A stretch of DNA of 64,000 nt, from positions 7,852,001 to 7,916,000 of the forward strand of contig NZ_CP022685.1 in NCBI RefSeq assembly GCF_002556545.1, written 5' to 3'. This document shows positions 1 through 6,285 of this stretch, in pieces (positions within the stretch are counted from its first letter, which is position 1; each line of letters begins with the position of its first letter). The notes beneath the pieces are model-generated. The model saw nothing but the letters and a program-made list of their open reading frames with translations, was not told where the DNA came from and did no database searches. A program made the position numbers and the translations under genes. The stretch comes from Streptomyces formicae (GTDB taxonomy: Bacteria; Actinomycetota; Actinomycetes; Streptomycetales; Streptomycetaceae).

Positions 1-302
1 GGCGGGAACGCGGGCACCGCGGGGACGCCCGCGTAGAAGCAGCCGAACAGGGCGGCGAGGTAGTCGGGTCCCGGCGCGAACAGGAGCAGCACGGGGTCGG
101 GGCGCCCGTCGGTGGCCGCGAGGACCCCCGCCGCGACGGCGCGCGCCCGGGCGTCGAGCGCGGCGTGGGTGAGTTCCTCGGTGGACTCGTCCTCGTGGAC
201 GAACCGGTGGGCGACGACGTCGGGGGCGTGGCGCGCCCGCTCGTGCAACAGCCGCGCGAAGCCGAGCCCTTCGAGACCGTCGGGATCACGGACAGCTGAC
301 AC
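1..302 (-). CDS. Fatty acyl-AMP ligase / adenylate-forming enzyme, N-terminus only
   Basis: Only the first 100 codons are inside the window; the rest lies beyond the left edge. It starts at a GTG (302-300) that overlaps the end of the ferredoxin gene by 17 bases, so it is probably co-translated. The visible N-terminus has the pattern of acyl-AMP ligases: a leader around FARLLHERARHAPDVVAH, then VLLLFAPGPDYLAALFGCFYAGVPAVPAFP, which matches the segment before the first nucleotide-binding motifs in FAAL enzymes. No catalytic motif is visible, so FAAL rather than acyl-CoA synthetase rests on the AGxPAVPAFP signature and on the complete FAAL at 4481. It would activate a second carboxylic acid for the same pathway. 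Confidence 0.7.
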   Translation of the reverse strand, partial: MSAVRDPDGLEGLGFARLLHERARHAPDVVAHRFVHEDESTEELTHAALDARARAVAAGVLAATDGRPDPVLLLFAPGPDYLAALFGCFYAGVPAVPAFP

Positions 303-636
303 GGGGAGCCTGTTCCACGGGGAGGGTGTCCCACTTGCCCGGCCTGCCCTGCCACTGGTCGCCGTCGGGCAGCGGCTCGACGCGGGTGGTGGCCAGGGGG
401 AGTTCGGTGGCGAGCCGGGCGTTCCACTCGAGCGCGGGCGCGAGTTCGGGCGGCAGCTCGTCCTCGGGGTAGATCGCGTCGGTCGGGCACGCCTCGACGC
501 AGTTGCCGCAGTCGATGCACTCCTCGGGGTCGATCACCAGGAACGTGCCCGCCTCCCGGAAACAGGCGACGGGGCAGTAGGTGATGCACTCCGCGAACTT
601 GCAGTGGACGCACTGCTCGGTGACCACGTGTGTCAC
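286..636 (-). CDS. FdxA-like 7Fe/8Fe ferredoxin
   Basis: 116-aa soluble electron carrier. Two cluster-binding motifs are visible. The first, near residues 9-22, is C-x2-C-x4-C-x3-CP (CVHCKFAECITYCP). The second, near 40-51, is C-x2-C-x2-C-x3-CP (CIDCGNCVEACP). This is the layout of the FdxA family of 3Fe-4S/4Fe-4S ferredoxins. The GTG start is preceded by AGGAGGAG and overlaps the stop of the patatin-like gene by four bases (GTGA), so expression is coupled. The C-terminal 60 residues form the usual FdxA tail. Within this locus it may feed a cytochrome P450 or another oxidoreductase, but no such partner is inside the window; it may lie to the left. Confidence 0.9.
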   Translation of the reverse strand: MTHVVTEQCVHCKFAECITYCPVACFREAGTFLVIDPEECIDCGNCVEACPTDAIYPEDELPPELAPALEWNARLATELPLATTRVEPLPDGDQWQGRPGKWDTLPVEQAPRVSCP

Positions 637-1583
637 GCGCTCTCCTCCTGAACTCCGGTTCCTGCACGACCTGGTGCCGAGTCCGCCGCGGCGAGGAGCT
701 CGCCGTGCGCGTCCACGAACCGGTGGCCCGCCTCGAGGCCGAGCTCGTACGCCTTGACGAGCCCGTCCGCCGTCGCCGACGCGTAGTCGACGCCGAGGTT
801 CTTGAGGTCGTCCTCCGGCTTGATCACCAGGACGCGGGCCTGCCCGACGACGGAGCCGTCCACGATCTCCTCGGACGCGTACAGGTCGCGGAAGAGCGGG
901 AAGGGGTCGGAGCCGATCGCGATGAGCACGTCCACGCCCTTGGCGGCGACCTCGCGGGCCGGACACGAGCAGGTGTAGGAGGCGTCGACGTACGCCTCGC
1001 CGTCGATCTCGGCGGGCACCGCCCAGGCGTGCAGCATGCGCGTCGAGGCGTAGGAGACGGCGTCGTAGTTCTCCGGGGTCAGCCGCGGCTCGGCGCTCCC
1101 GGGCTCGGCGCGCGAGGAGAAAACGACGGTGGCGAGGTTCTCCTCGACCCAACTCCGGTCCCCGGTGAAGACGTTGCGCAGCAGGTCCCTGCCCAGCGCC
1201 TTCGCGCCGGAGCCCTGGGTGATCTCGGCGGCGGCCGGATTGGTGACCTTGCCGGTGGCCAGCAGGAACTCGGGGGCGTCCGCCGTGAAGAGCCCCTCGC
1301 GCAGGACGGGTCCGTACTCCTGGATGCTGTCCAGGACGACGGTGCTCATGCCCTTCTCCGCGGCGGCCGCGGTGGCCTTCAGCCAGTAGTCCACGCCGGT
1401 GCGCCGGGCCCTGCCGACCGCGGCGAGGCCGCCGGACAGGACGGAGGACGAGGCGGTGCCGTAGACGTCGGCGCGCAGCCCGCGTTCCTCGAACGCGGAC
1501 AGGACGCCGTGCCCGTAGACCCCTTTGAGCATCCCCGACGCGACGGCGATGCCTATGCGCTCCGTGGCGCCTGCGTCAGTCAT
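633..1583 (-). CDS. Degenerate patatin-like protein
   Basis: 316 aa with the outline of a patatin-like acyl hydrolase: a glycine-containing first loop (ASGMLKGVYGHGVL, residues 15-28), a nucleophile-elbow position (YGTASSSVLSGG, 41-52) and an Asp motif (AYVDASYT, 197-204). The canonical elbow G-x-S-x-G is not present: the residue two after Gly42 is Ala44, with serines only at 45-47, and the Asp motif is DAS rather than DGG/DGA. It may be a shifted active site or a binding-only fold. It overlaps the 68-aa gene upstream by 8 bases and the ferredoxin downstream by 4. The operon starts at the shared control region 1783-1927. Patatin ancestry is inferred by motif order; activity is uncertain. Confidence 0.65.
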   Translation of the reverse strand: MTDAGATERIGIAVASGMLKGVYGHGVLSAFEERGLRADVYGTASSSVLSGGLAAVGRARRTGVDYWLKATAAAAEKGMSTVVLDSIQEYGPVLREGLFTADAPEFLLATGKVTNPAAAEITQGSGAKALGRDLLRNVFTGDRSWVEENLATVVFSSRAEPGSAEPRLTPENYDAVSYASTRMLHAWAVPAEIDGEAYVDASYTCSCPAREVAAKGVDVLIAIGSDPFPLFRDLYASEEIVDGSVVGQARVLVIKPEDDLKNLGVDYASATADGLVKAYELGLEAGHRFVDAHGELLAAADSAPGRAGTGVQEESA

Positions 1584-1782
1584 TGCGTCCCTTCCCTGGC
1601 TGGTCGGTGGTGTCGGCGAACTGCTCGGTGCGGCCGGACAGGAGAGTGGCGTCGATCAGGCCGTCCAGGTCGTCCTTGAACGACTGGTTCGGGCCCGGGG
1701 GACGGTCTGCCGTCGCGCCCGGATCCGCGTCGGCGGAGCGCTGGGTCGCGGAGTGCTGCGTCGCGAAGTGCGGGTGCGTCAT
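1576..1782 (-). CDS. Small 68-aa protein of unknown function
   Basis: I do not recognise this protein. It begins at ATG 1782 with GGAGGA seven bases upstream, and its stop overlaps the patatin-like start by eight bases. The first 35 residues are polar, rich in His, Thr, Gln and Pro, and probably disordered. Residues 36-52 (SFKDDLDGLIDATLL) could form an amphipathic helix, followed by a polar tail. There is no Cys and only one Ser/Thr-rich stretch, so a lanthipeptide precursor is not obvious. As first gene of a tightly coupled operon controlled by two operator half-elements, it is likely real. It could be a partner or scaffold for the patatin-like protein, or a precursor peptide of an unknown type. 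Confidence 0.6.
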   Translation of the reverse strand: MTHPHFATQHSATQRSADADPGATADRPPGPNQSFKDDLDGLIDATLLSGRTEQFADTTDQPGKGRND

Positions 1783-1927
1783 GGCGTCCTCCAAGCAGGG
1801 GAGAGCTGACGTCGGGAACGTTAGCACGACCGTCCGTTCACTTTTCTGGTCGATGCGGGGAATCAATATGAGCGAACGGTCGTGCTAACATCTCGGCATT
1901 CCTGATCATCTGGATGGAGGGCGTGGG
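1783..1927. promoter_or_regulatory. Divergent control region with paired TetR-type operators
   Basis: Two 21-base elements face each other here: 1820-1840 (GTTAGCACGACCGTCCGTTCA) and 1869-1889 in the opposite orientation. They match at 19 of 21 positions. They are separated by 28 bases and lie between the leftward operon starting at 1782 and hydrolase A starting at 1928. The same core recurs upstream of the TetR gene, the acyl-AMP ligase gene and hydrolase B, so the TetR protein encoded at 3645-4307 is the likely ligand-responsive binder. No -35/-10 pair is certain. Confidence 0.75.
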
Positions 1928-2785
1928 ATGAATCCCGCTACAGCAGCCGCACACGCTGCCCCGAGCGACCAGGGCGAGGAGATGTTCGACCTCTTCCGCC
2001 GCCCTCAGGGCCGCAGCAGGGCCAGGCCCGACGAGCGGGCGGTCATCGACAGCGCGCGGACCTCGGAGCTGACGGTCAACGGCAAGTCGGCCGTCGTCTA
2101 CCGCTGGGGCGACGGCGAACGGCCGGTGCTCCTGGTGCACGGCTGGGAATCGCGCGCCTCGCGCTACGCCAAGACCATCGCCCGGCTCACCGAACTCGGC
2201 TACAGCCCGGTCGCGTTCGACGCGCCGGGGCACGGCGAGGCCACCGGCGACAGCACGACCATGATCGAGTACCGCGACATCATCGTCGAACTCCACCGCG
2301 CACACGGGGACTTCGAGGCCGTCGTGGGCCACTCCTTCGGGGTGACCGCGACCTACTTCGCCCTCCAGCACGGGGTGCGCACGGGCCGCATCGTGGCGAT
2401 CAGCCCGGTCCCCGACTTCGCCTACCTCGTCGACAGCTTCTGCACGGCGGCGCGGCTCTCCGCGGAGGTCAACGAGGAGCTGCGCGGGCGCATCGAGCGG
2501 GAGGTGTACCCGGGCGAGGCGGACATGTGGACGCGCTTCTCCGTCTTCCACGGCACCGCGGGAGCGCACATACCGCTCCTGGTCATCCACGACGAGAACG
2601 ACGGTTCGGTCGACCCCGGCCAGGGGGTGCGTCTGGCCGAGTTCTTCGGGGCGCGCCTGGTCACCACGCGGCGATTCGGGCACCTGCGCATTCTGGGCGC
2701 CCCCCAGGTCGTCGAGGAAATAACGGAGTTCGTCACGGCCGGCGCCACCGAGCCCGGCAGGAAGACCGAGGTGGTGGCGGGATGA
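1928..2785 (+). CDS. Alpha/beta-hydrolase A
   Basis: 285-aa cytoplasmic hydrolase of the alpha/beta fold. Visible are the oxyanion-region motif VLLVHGW (67-73), nucleophile GHSFG with Ser136, a likely acid at Asp225 in HDENDGSVD, and His252 in FGHLRIL. It lacks a signal peptide. It starts at ATG 1928, seven bases after GGAGGG. It is clearly paralogous to the hydrolase at 18822-19724: both share NGKSAVxYRWGxGERPVLLVHGW and EYxxI spacing. Its stop overlaps the start of the enoyl reductase (ATGA), so both are made together. In the locus it could be an editing thioesterase, a product-tailoring esterase or a fatty-acid supplier; the sequence does not decide. Confidence 0.85.
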   Translation: MNPATAAAHAAPSDQGEEMFDLFRRPQGRSRARPDERAVIDSARTSELTVNGKSAVVYRWGDGERPVLLVHGWESRASRYAKTIARLTELGYSPVAFDAPGHGEATGDSTTMIEYRDIIVELHRAHGDFEAVVGHSFGVTATYFALQHGVRTGRIVAISPVPDFAYLVDSFCTAARLSAEVNEELRGRIEREVYPGEADMWTRFSVFHGTAGAHIPLLVIHDENDGSVDPGQGVRLAEFFGARLVTTRRFGHLRILGAPQVVEEITEFVTAGATEPGRKTEVVAG

Positions 2786-3561
2786 GCGGGATACTCGCGG
2801 GCAAGCGCGTGCTGGTGACCGGGGTGCTCATGGAGTCCTCGATCGCCTTCCACGCGGCACGGCTCGCCCAGGAGCAGGGCGCCGAAGTGGTCCTCACCGG
2901 CTACGGCAGGCTCAGCCTGGTCGAACGCATCGCCAAGCGGCTGCCGCGCCCCGCGCCCCTGATCGAGCTCGACGTGCGGGACAAGGGGCATCTCGACAGC
3001 CTCGCGGACCGGGTCAGGGAGAGCGTCGGCGGCGACGCGCGCCTGGACGGCGTCGTGCACTCCATCGCCTTCGCGCCGCAGGACGCGCTCGGCGGCAACT
3101 TCCTGGAGACCGGCTGGGATTCGGTGGCGACCGCCGTCGAGGTCTCCGCGTACTCCCTCAAGTCCCTGGCCATGGCCTGTCTGCCGCTCATGGAGGAGCG
3201 GGGCGGCGCCGTGGTGGGCCTGGACTTCGACGCGAGCACTGCCTGGCCTGCGTACGACTGGATGGGCGTGGCCAAGGCCGCCCTGGAGTCCACCTCGCGC
3301 TATGTCGCACGGGACCTCGGGCCGCGCGGCATCCGCTGCAACCTCGTCGCGGCGGGTCCGATCAAGACGATGGCCGCCAAGTCCATCCCCGGCTTCGAGA
3401 CGTTCCGCGAGGTGTGGCGCACCCGCGCCCCCATCGGCTGGGACCTGTCCGACCCCGAGCCCGCGGCCCGCGCGGTGGTCGCGCTGCTCTCGGACTGGTT
3501 CCCCCGCACCACGGGCGAGATCGTGCACGTCGACGGCGGTGTGCACGCCATCGGGGCCTGA
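2782..3561 (+). CDS. InhA/FabI-type enoyl-ACP reductase (probable extra copy)
   Basis: 259-aa NADH-dependent enoyl reductase of the short-chain dehydrogenase superfamily. Residue numbering parallels mycobacterial InhA: Tyr158 and Lys165 of the catalytic Y-x6-K (AYDWMGVAK), Phe149, and the substrate/cofactor loop AGPIKTMA. The nucleotide-binding Gly motif is VTGVLMESSIAFH, with Met-Glu where I recall Thr-Asp in usual actinobacterial enzymes. Residue 96 is Ala in HSIAFAPQ; the equivalent in InhA and E. coli FabI (Gly93) is Gly, and Gly93 is the classic triclosan-resistance site. Housekeeping fabI normally sits elsewhere next to fabG, so this copy is either a self-resistance target duplicate or a trans-acting enoyl reductase for the ER-less PKS. 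It is coupled to hydrolase A by an ATGA overlap. Confidence 0.9.
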   Translation: MSGILAGKRVLVTGVLMESSIAFHAARLAQEQGAEVVLTGYGRLSLVERIAKRLPRPAPLIELDVRDKGHLDSLADRVRESVGGDARLDGVVHSIAFAPQDALGGNFLETGWDSVATAVEVSAYSLKSLAMACLPLMEERGGAVVGLDFDASTAWPAYDWMGVAKAALESTSRYVARDLGPRGIRCNLVAAGPIKTMAAKSIPGFETFREVWRTRAPIGWDLSDPEPAARAVVALLSDWFPRTTGEIVHVDGGVHAIGA

Positions 3562-3597
3562 CCCCGCGCCGCGGGGCCCCCGGCCCCGCCCATGAAC

Positions 3598-3644
3598 GCG
3601 CCGTGCGAGGGCCCGTCACCCCCGGGCGGACCCTCGCACGGCGC
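3598..3644. terminator. Bidirectional hairpin between convergent genes
   Basis: A perfect 14-bp inverted repeat (GCGCCGTGCGAGGG at 3598-3611 and its complement at 3631-3644) sits between the ends of the enoyl reductase gene and the TetR gene. There is no T-tract, as is common for GC-rich actinobacterial terminators. Confidence 0.75.
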
Positions 3645-4307
3645 CTACGCGCCCGCCGGTCCCTCGACGGACGCGGGCAGCAGCGACGGGTCGGTGGCCA
3701 CGCCGCGCAGCCGGGTCAGGATGGCCGTGGCCGCCTTGTCGTAGCTGGTGAACTCGGAGTGCAGGACGGACTCGGCGTTCGCCATCTCCATGAACGCGAT
3801 CAGCTCGAAGACGAGCTGCGGGATGTCGACGTCCGCGACGATCTCCTCCGTCTGCTGCGCCTCCCAGACGGTCTGCTCCAGATGCGTGGTCCAGTTGGTG
3901 CGGGCCGCGGCGAGGGTGTCGTGCACCTGGCCGGTGCGGGCGTCGTACTCGGCCGACGTGGAGTAGAAGAAGCAGCCGCCGGGGAAGACGCGCTCGCGCG
4001 AGTAGGTGAGCCAGCTGGTGCACACGCACCACAACCGGTTGATGCCCGGCGGGAGTTCGCGGGCGGGCTGGACCACGTGCTGCAGATAGACCTTGATCGC
4101 CGCGCGCACCGTGGCGAGCTGGAGGTCCTCCTTGGAGCCGAACAGGGCGAACACGCCGCTCTTGCTGAGCTTGAGTTCGCCCGCGAGGCGGCCGAGGGAG
4201 AGGCCCTCCAGACCTTCGACCGATGCGACCTGCATGGCGCGTTTGAGGACCAGCTGACGTGTCTGGTTCCCGCGGGCGACCCGTCCGTCGATGTGTGTCG
4301 CTGCCAT
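3645..4307 (-). CDS. TetR-family regulator, probable cluster repressor
   Basis: 220 aa. An N-terminal TetR helix-turn-helix spans about residues 38-60 (LSLGRLAGELKLSKSGVFAL). The larger C-terminal half carries YSRERVFPGGCFF (about 102-114), typical of one TetR ligand-domain subfamily. It is convergent with the enoyl reductase and divergent from the acyl-AMP ligase gene. Two copies of the ACGAYCGTGCG element lie in the intergenic region, and three more lie at the other two divergent promoters of the locus. It therefore probably represses itself and the cluster until an acyl or product ligand binds. The ATG start at 4307 leaves a normal-length N-terminus before the HTH. Confidence 0.88.
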   Translation of the reverse strand: MAATHIDGRVARGNQTRQLVLKRAMQVASVEGLEGLSLGRLAGELKLSKSGVFALFGSKEDLQLATVRAAIKVYLQHVVQPARELPPGINRLWCVCTSWLTYSRERVFPGGCFFYSTSAEYDARTGQVHDTLAAARTNWTTHLEQTVWEAQQTEEIVADVDIPQLVFELIAFMEMANAESVLHSEFTSYDKAATAILTRLRGVATDPSLLPASVEGPAGA

Positions 4308-4480
4308 GGTGGTGCCTACCTATCTCCTGGGCCAGGTGCTCGCGGTGCCCGATAGACGACCAGTGTACCGATTATGTGGACGATCGTGCGGTCAGTGTGT
4401 GAGGATGCAGTAACTGAACGACCGTGCGTGCAGTGAGTTGTCGCGGGTCACGGTGAGTCCATCTCAGTGACGGGGGCCCC
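4308..4480. promoter_or_regulatory. Divergent promoter with two operator copies
   Basis: The 173-base gap between tetR and the acyl-AMP ligase carries ACGATCGTGCG at 4380-4390 and ACGACCGTGCGT at 4418-4429. Both match the core of the elements at 1820, 1869 and 19766. They are 38 bases apart start to start. Placement suits repression of both the regulator and the main biosynthetic operon. Confidence 0.7.
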
Positions 4481-6214
4481 ATGTTCCGCTCGATGGTCGA
4501 TGTCCTCGCGTCCCAGGCGGCGGCGCACCCGGCCAGGACCGCGTTCCGGTTCCTGGCCACCGGGGACGTGGACGACGCCGGAGCGGGCGTGGCGGACGTG
4601 TCGTACGCGGCTCTCGACCGCCGGTCACGGGCCATCGGTGCGGCGCTGCACGAGCGCGGTCTCGCCGGGGCCCGCGCGATCCTGCTCCATCCGCCGGGGC
4701 TCGAATTCATCGCCGCCTATCTGGGCTGCCTCGCGGCCGCGACCGTCGCGGTGCCGGGACTCCCGCCGCAGGGGCGCGTCCTCAAGGCCCGCGCGGTCTC
4801 CCGGATCCGGCGCATGATCGCCGACGCGGACGCCCGGGTGATCCTCGCGACCAAGCCGGTCATCGCCGCGCTCGACGCGATCTCCGAGCACCTCCCCGAA
4901 CTGGACGAGATCACCTGCGTCGCCACCGAGGACATCCCCGACGAGGCCGGGGGATCCTGGCGCGCGAGCGACCTCACCGCCGACTCGATCGCCTTCCTCC
5001 AGTACACCTCGGGGTCCACCTCGGCGCCGCGCGGAGTGATGGTCACCCACGGCAACCTGATGGACAATCAGGTGGTCCTGTCCCGGGGGATGGGCCACAC
5101 GCCCGAGATCGTCGAGGAGTACGGCGGAGAGCTCTACGTCAGCTGGCTGCCCCTCTACCACGACCTCGGACTCATCGCCCCGGTCCTCAACAACCTCTAC
5201 CTGGGCGGCACGTCGACCCTCTTCTCGCCGCTGCACTTCCTGCAGAAGCCCGAGCGCTGGCTGACCGCGCTCTCCCGGTACCGGCCGCACACCAGCGGAG
5301 GACCCAACTTCGCGTACGAACTCTGTCTGCGCGACGCCACCCCCGAACTGCTCGGCCGACTCGACCTGAGCCGCTGGCGGGTGGCGCTCAACGCGGCCGA
5401 GCCACTGCGGGCGGGCACGCTGCGCCGGTTCGCCGAGACCTTCGCCCCCGCCGGGTTCAGGCCCGGCGCCCTGCACCCGGGCTACGGGCTCGCCGAGGCC
5501 ACGCTCATGGTGAGCGGAGGCCCCGTGGGGCAGGAGCCGAGGACGGCCCCCGCGGGCGACGGGGCGGCGGCGGACGGGGAGTGGGTGAGCTGCGGCCCGC
5601 CCGGCGCCGGACTCACCGTCGTGATCGCCGACGCCGCGCGGCGCGCGGAGTGCCCCGAGGGCGAGGTGGGCGAGGTCTGGGTGGCCGGCGCGAGCGTCAC
5701 CCAGGGCTACTGGCGCAACGCGCGGGCGACCCGCGAGGTCTTCGGCGCGTCGCTCGCGGACGGCAGAGGCGGCTTCCTGCGCACGGGCGACCTGGGGTTC
5801 ATGCGGGACGGCGAGCTGTATGTCACCGGGCGGCAGAAGGACCTCCTGGTGATCGACGGAAGGAACCACTACCCGCAGGACATCGAACTGACCGTGGAGA
5901 GTGCGCATCCGGCGGTGCGGGCGGGGTGTGTGGCGGCGTTCTCGGTGGCGGACGAGGGAGACGCCACGGCGGGGGAGCGGCCGGTGGTCGTCGCCGAGGT
6001 GGCCGCGGCGGACGCCTCGGCCGTCGGGGCGGGGTGGCACGGCGAGGCCGAGGCGGCGATCCGCGGCGCGATCGGCCGCGCCCACGGCCTGGCGCTCGCG
6101 GCGGTCGTCCTGATCGAGCCGGGCACCGTCCCCAAGACGTCCAGCGGCAAGATCCAGCGGGCGGCCGCGCGTGCGGCGTACCTGGGAGGGACGCTCGCGG
6201 CCGTCGGCCCGTAG
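4481..6214 (+). CDS. Fatty acyl-AMP ligase (FAAL)
   Basis: 577-aa adenylate-forming enzyme that activates a fatty acid with ATP and loads it on an acyl carrier protein, here most likely the N-terminal ACP of the PKS that follows. Motifs in order: P-loop YTSGSTSAPRGVMVTH from Tyr175, WLPLYHDLGLI, SGGPNFAYELC (a FAAL hallmark), GYGLAEATL, TGDLGFM, GRQKDLLVIDGRNHYPQDIE and the C-terminal catalytic Lys in PKTSSGKIQR. WLPxYHDxGLI plus SGGPNFAYxLC separates FAAL from acyl-CoA synthetases. Length matches the family. It heads the main rightward operon downstream of two operator copies; the PKS starts 71 bases after its stop. A second FAAL begins at 302 on the other strand, so two different acids may be used. 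Confidence 0.93.
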   Translation: MFRSMVDVLASQAAAHPARTAFRFLATGDVDDAGAGVADVSYAALDRRSRAIGAALHERGLAGARAILLHPPGLEFIAAYLGCLAAATVAVPGLPPQGRVLKARAVSRIRRMIADADARVILATKPVIAALDAISEHLPELDEITCVATEDIPDEAGGSWRASDLTADSIAFLQYTSGSTSAPRGVMVTHGNLMDNQVVLSRGMGHTPEIVEEYGGELYVSWLPLYHDLGLIAPVLNNLYLGGTSTLFSPLHFLQKPERWLTALSRYRPHTSGGPNFAYELCLRDATPELLGRLDLSRWRVALNAAEPLRAGTLRRFAETFAPAGFRPGALHPGYGLAEATLMVSGGPVGQEPRTAPAGDGAAADGEWVSCGPPGAGLTVVIADAARRAECPEGEVGEVWVAGASVTQGYWRNARATREVFGASLADGRGGFLRTGDLGFMRDGELYVTGRQKDLLVIDGRNHYPQDIELTVESAHPAVRAGCVAAFSVADEGDATAGERPVVVAEVAAADASAVGAGWHGEAEAAIRGAIGRAHGLALAAVVLIEPGTVPKTSSGKIQRAAARAAYLGGTLAAVGP

Positions 6215-6285
6215 GGAACGAGGCCCGGCAGGGCGCGAGGAAGACAGCAGACACCCGTGACCGAGCCCGCGGAGACGTTGCCCCG

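Noticed and set aside
1576..1866. Longer version of the 68-aa protein starting at 1866
   Set aside because: It would translate through the operator region; ATG 1782 has GGAGGA at the right distance.
2782..3561. Assignment as a FabG-type ketoreductase
   Set aside because: The active site is Y-x6-K with InhA-like Phe149 and AGPIKT, not the FabG S-Y-x3-K pattern.
5581..6285. Upstream extension of the PKS frame into the FAAL gene
   Set aside because: It overlaps the FAAL gene out of frame and gives an Arg/Gly-rich leader; ATG 6286 begins directly before a standard ACP.
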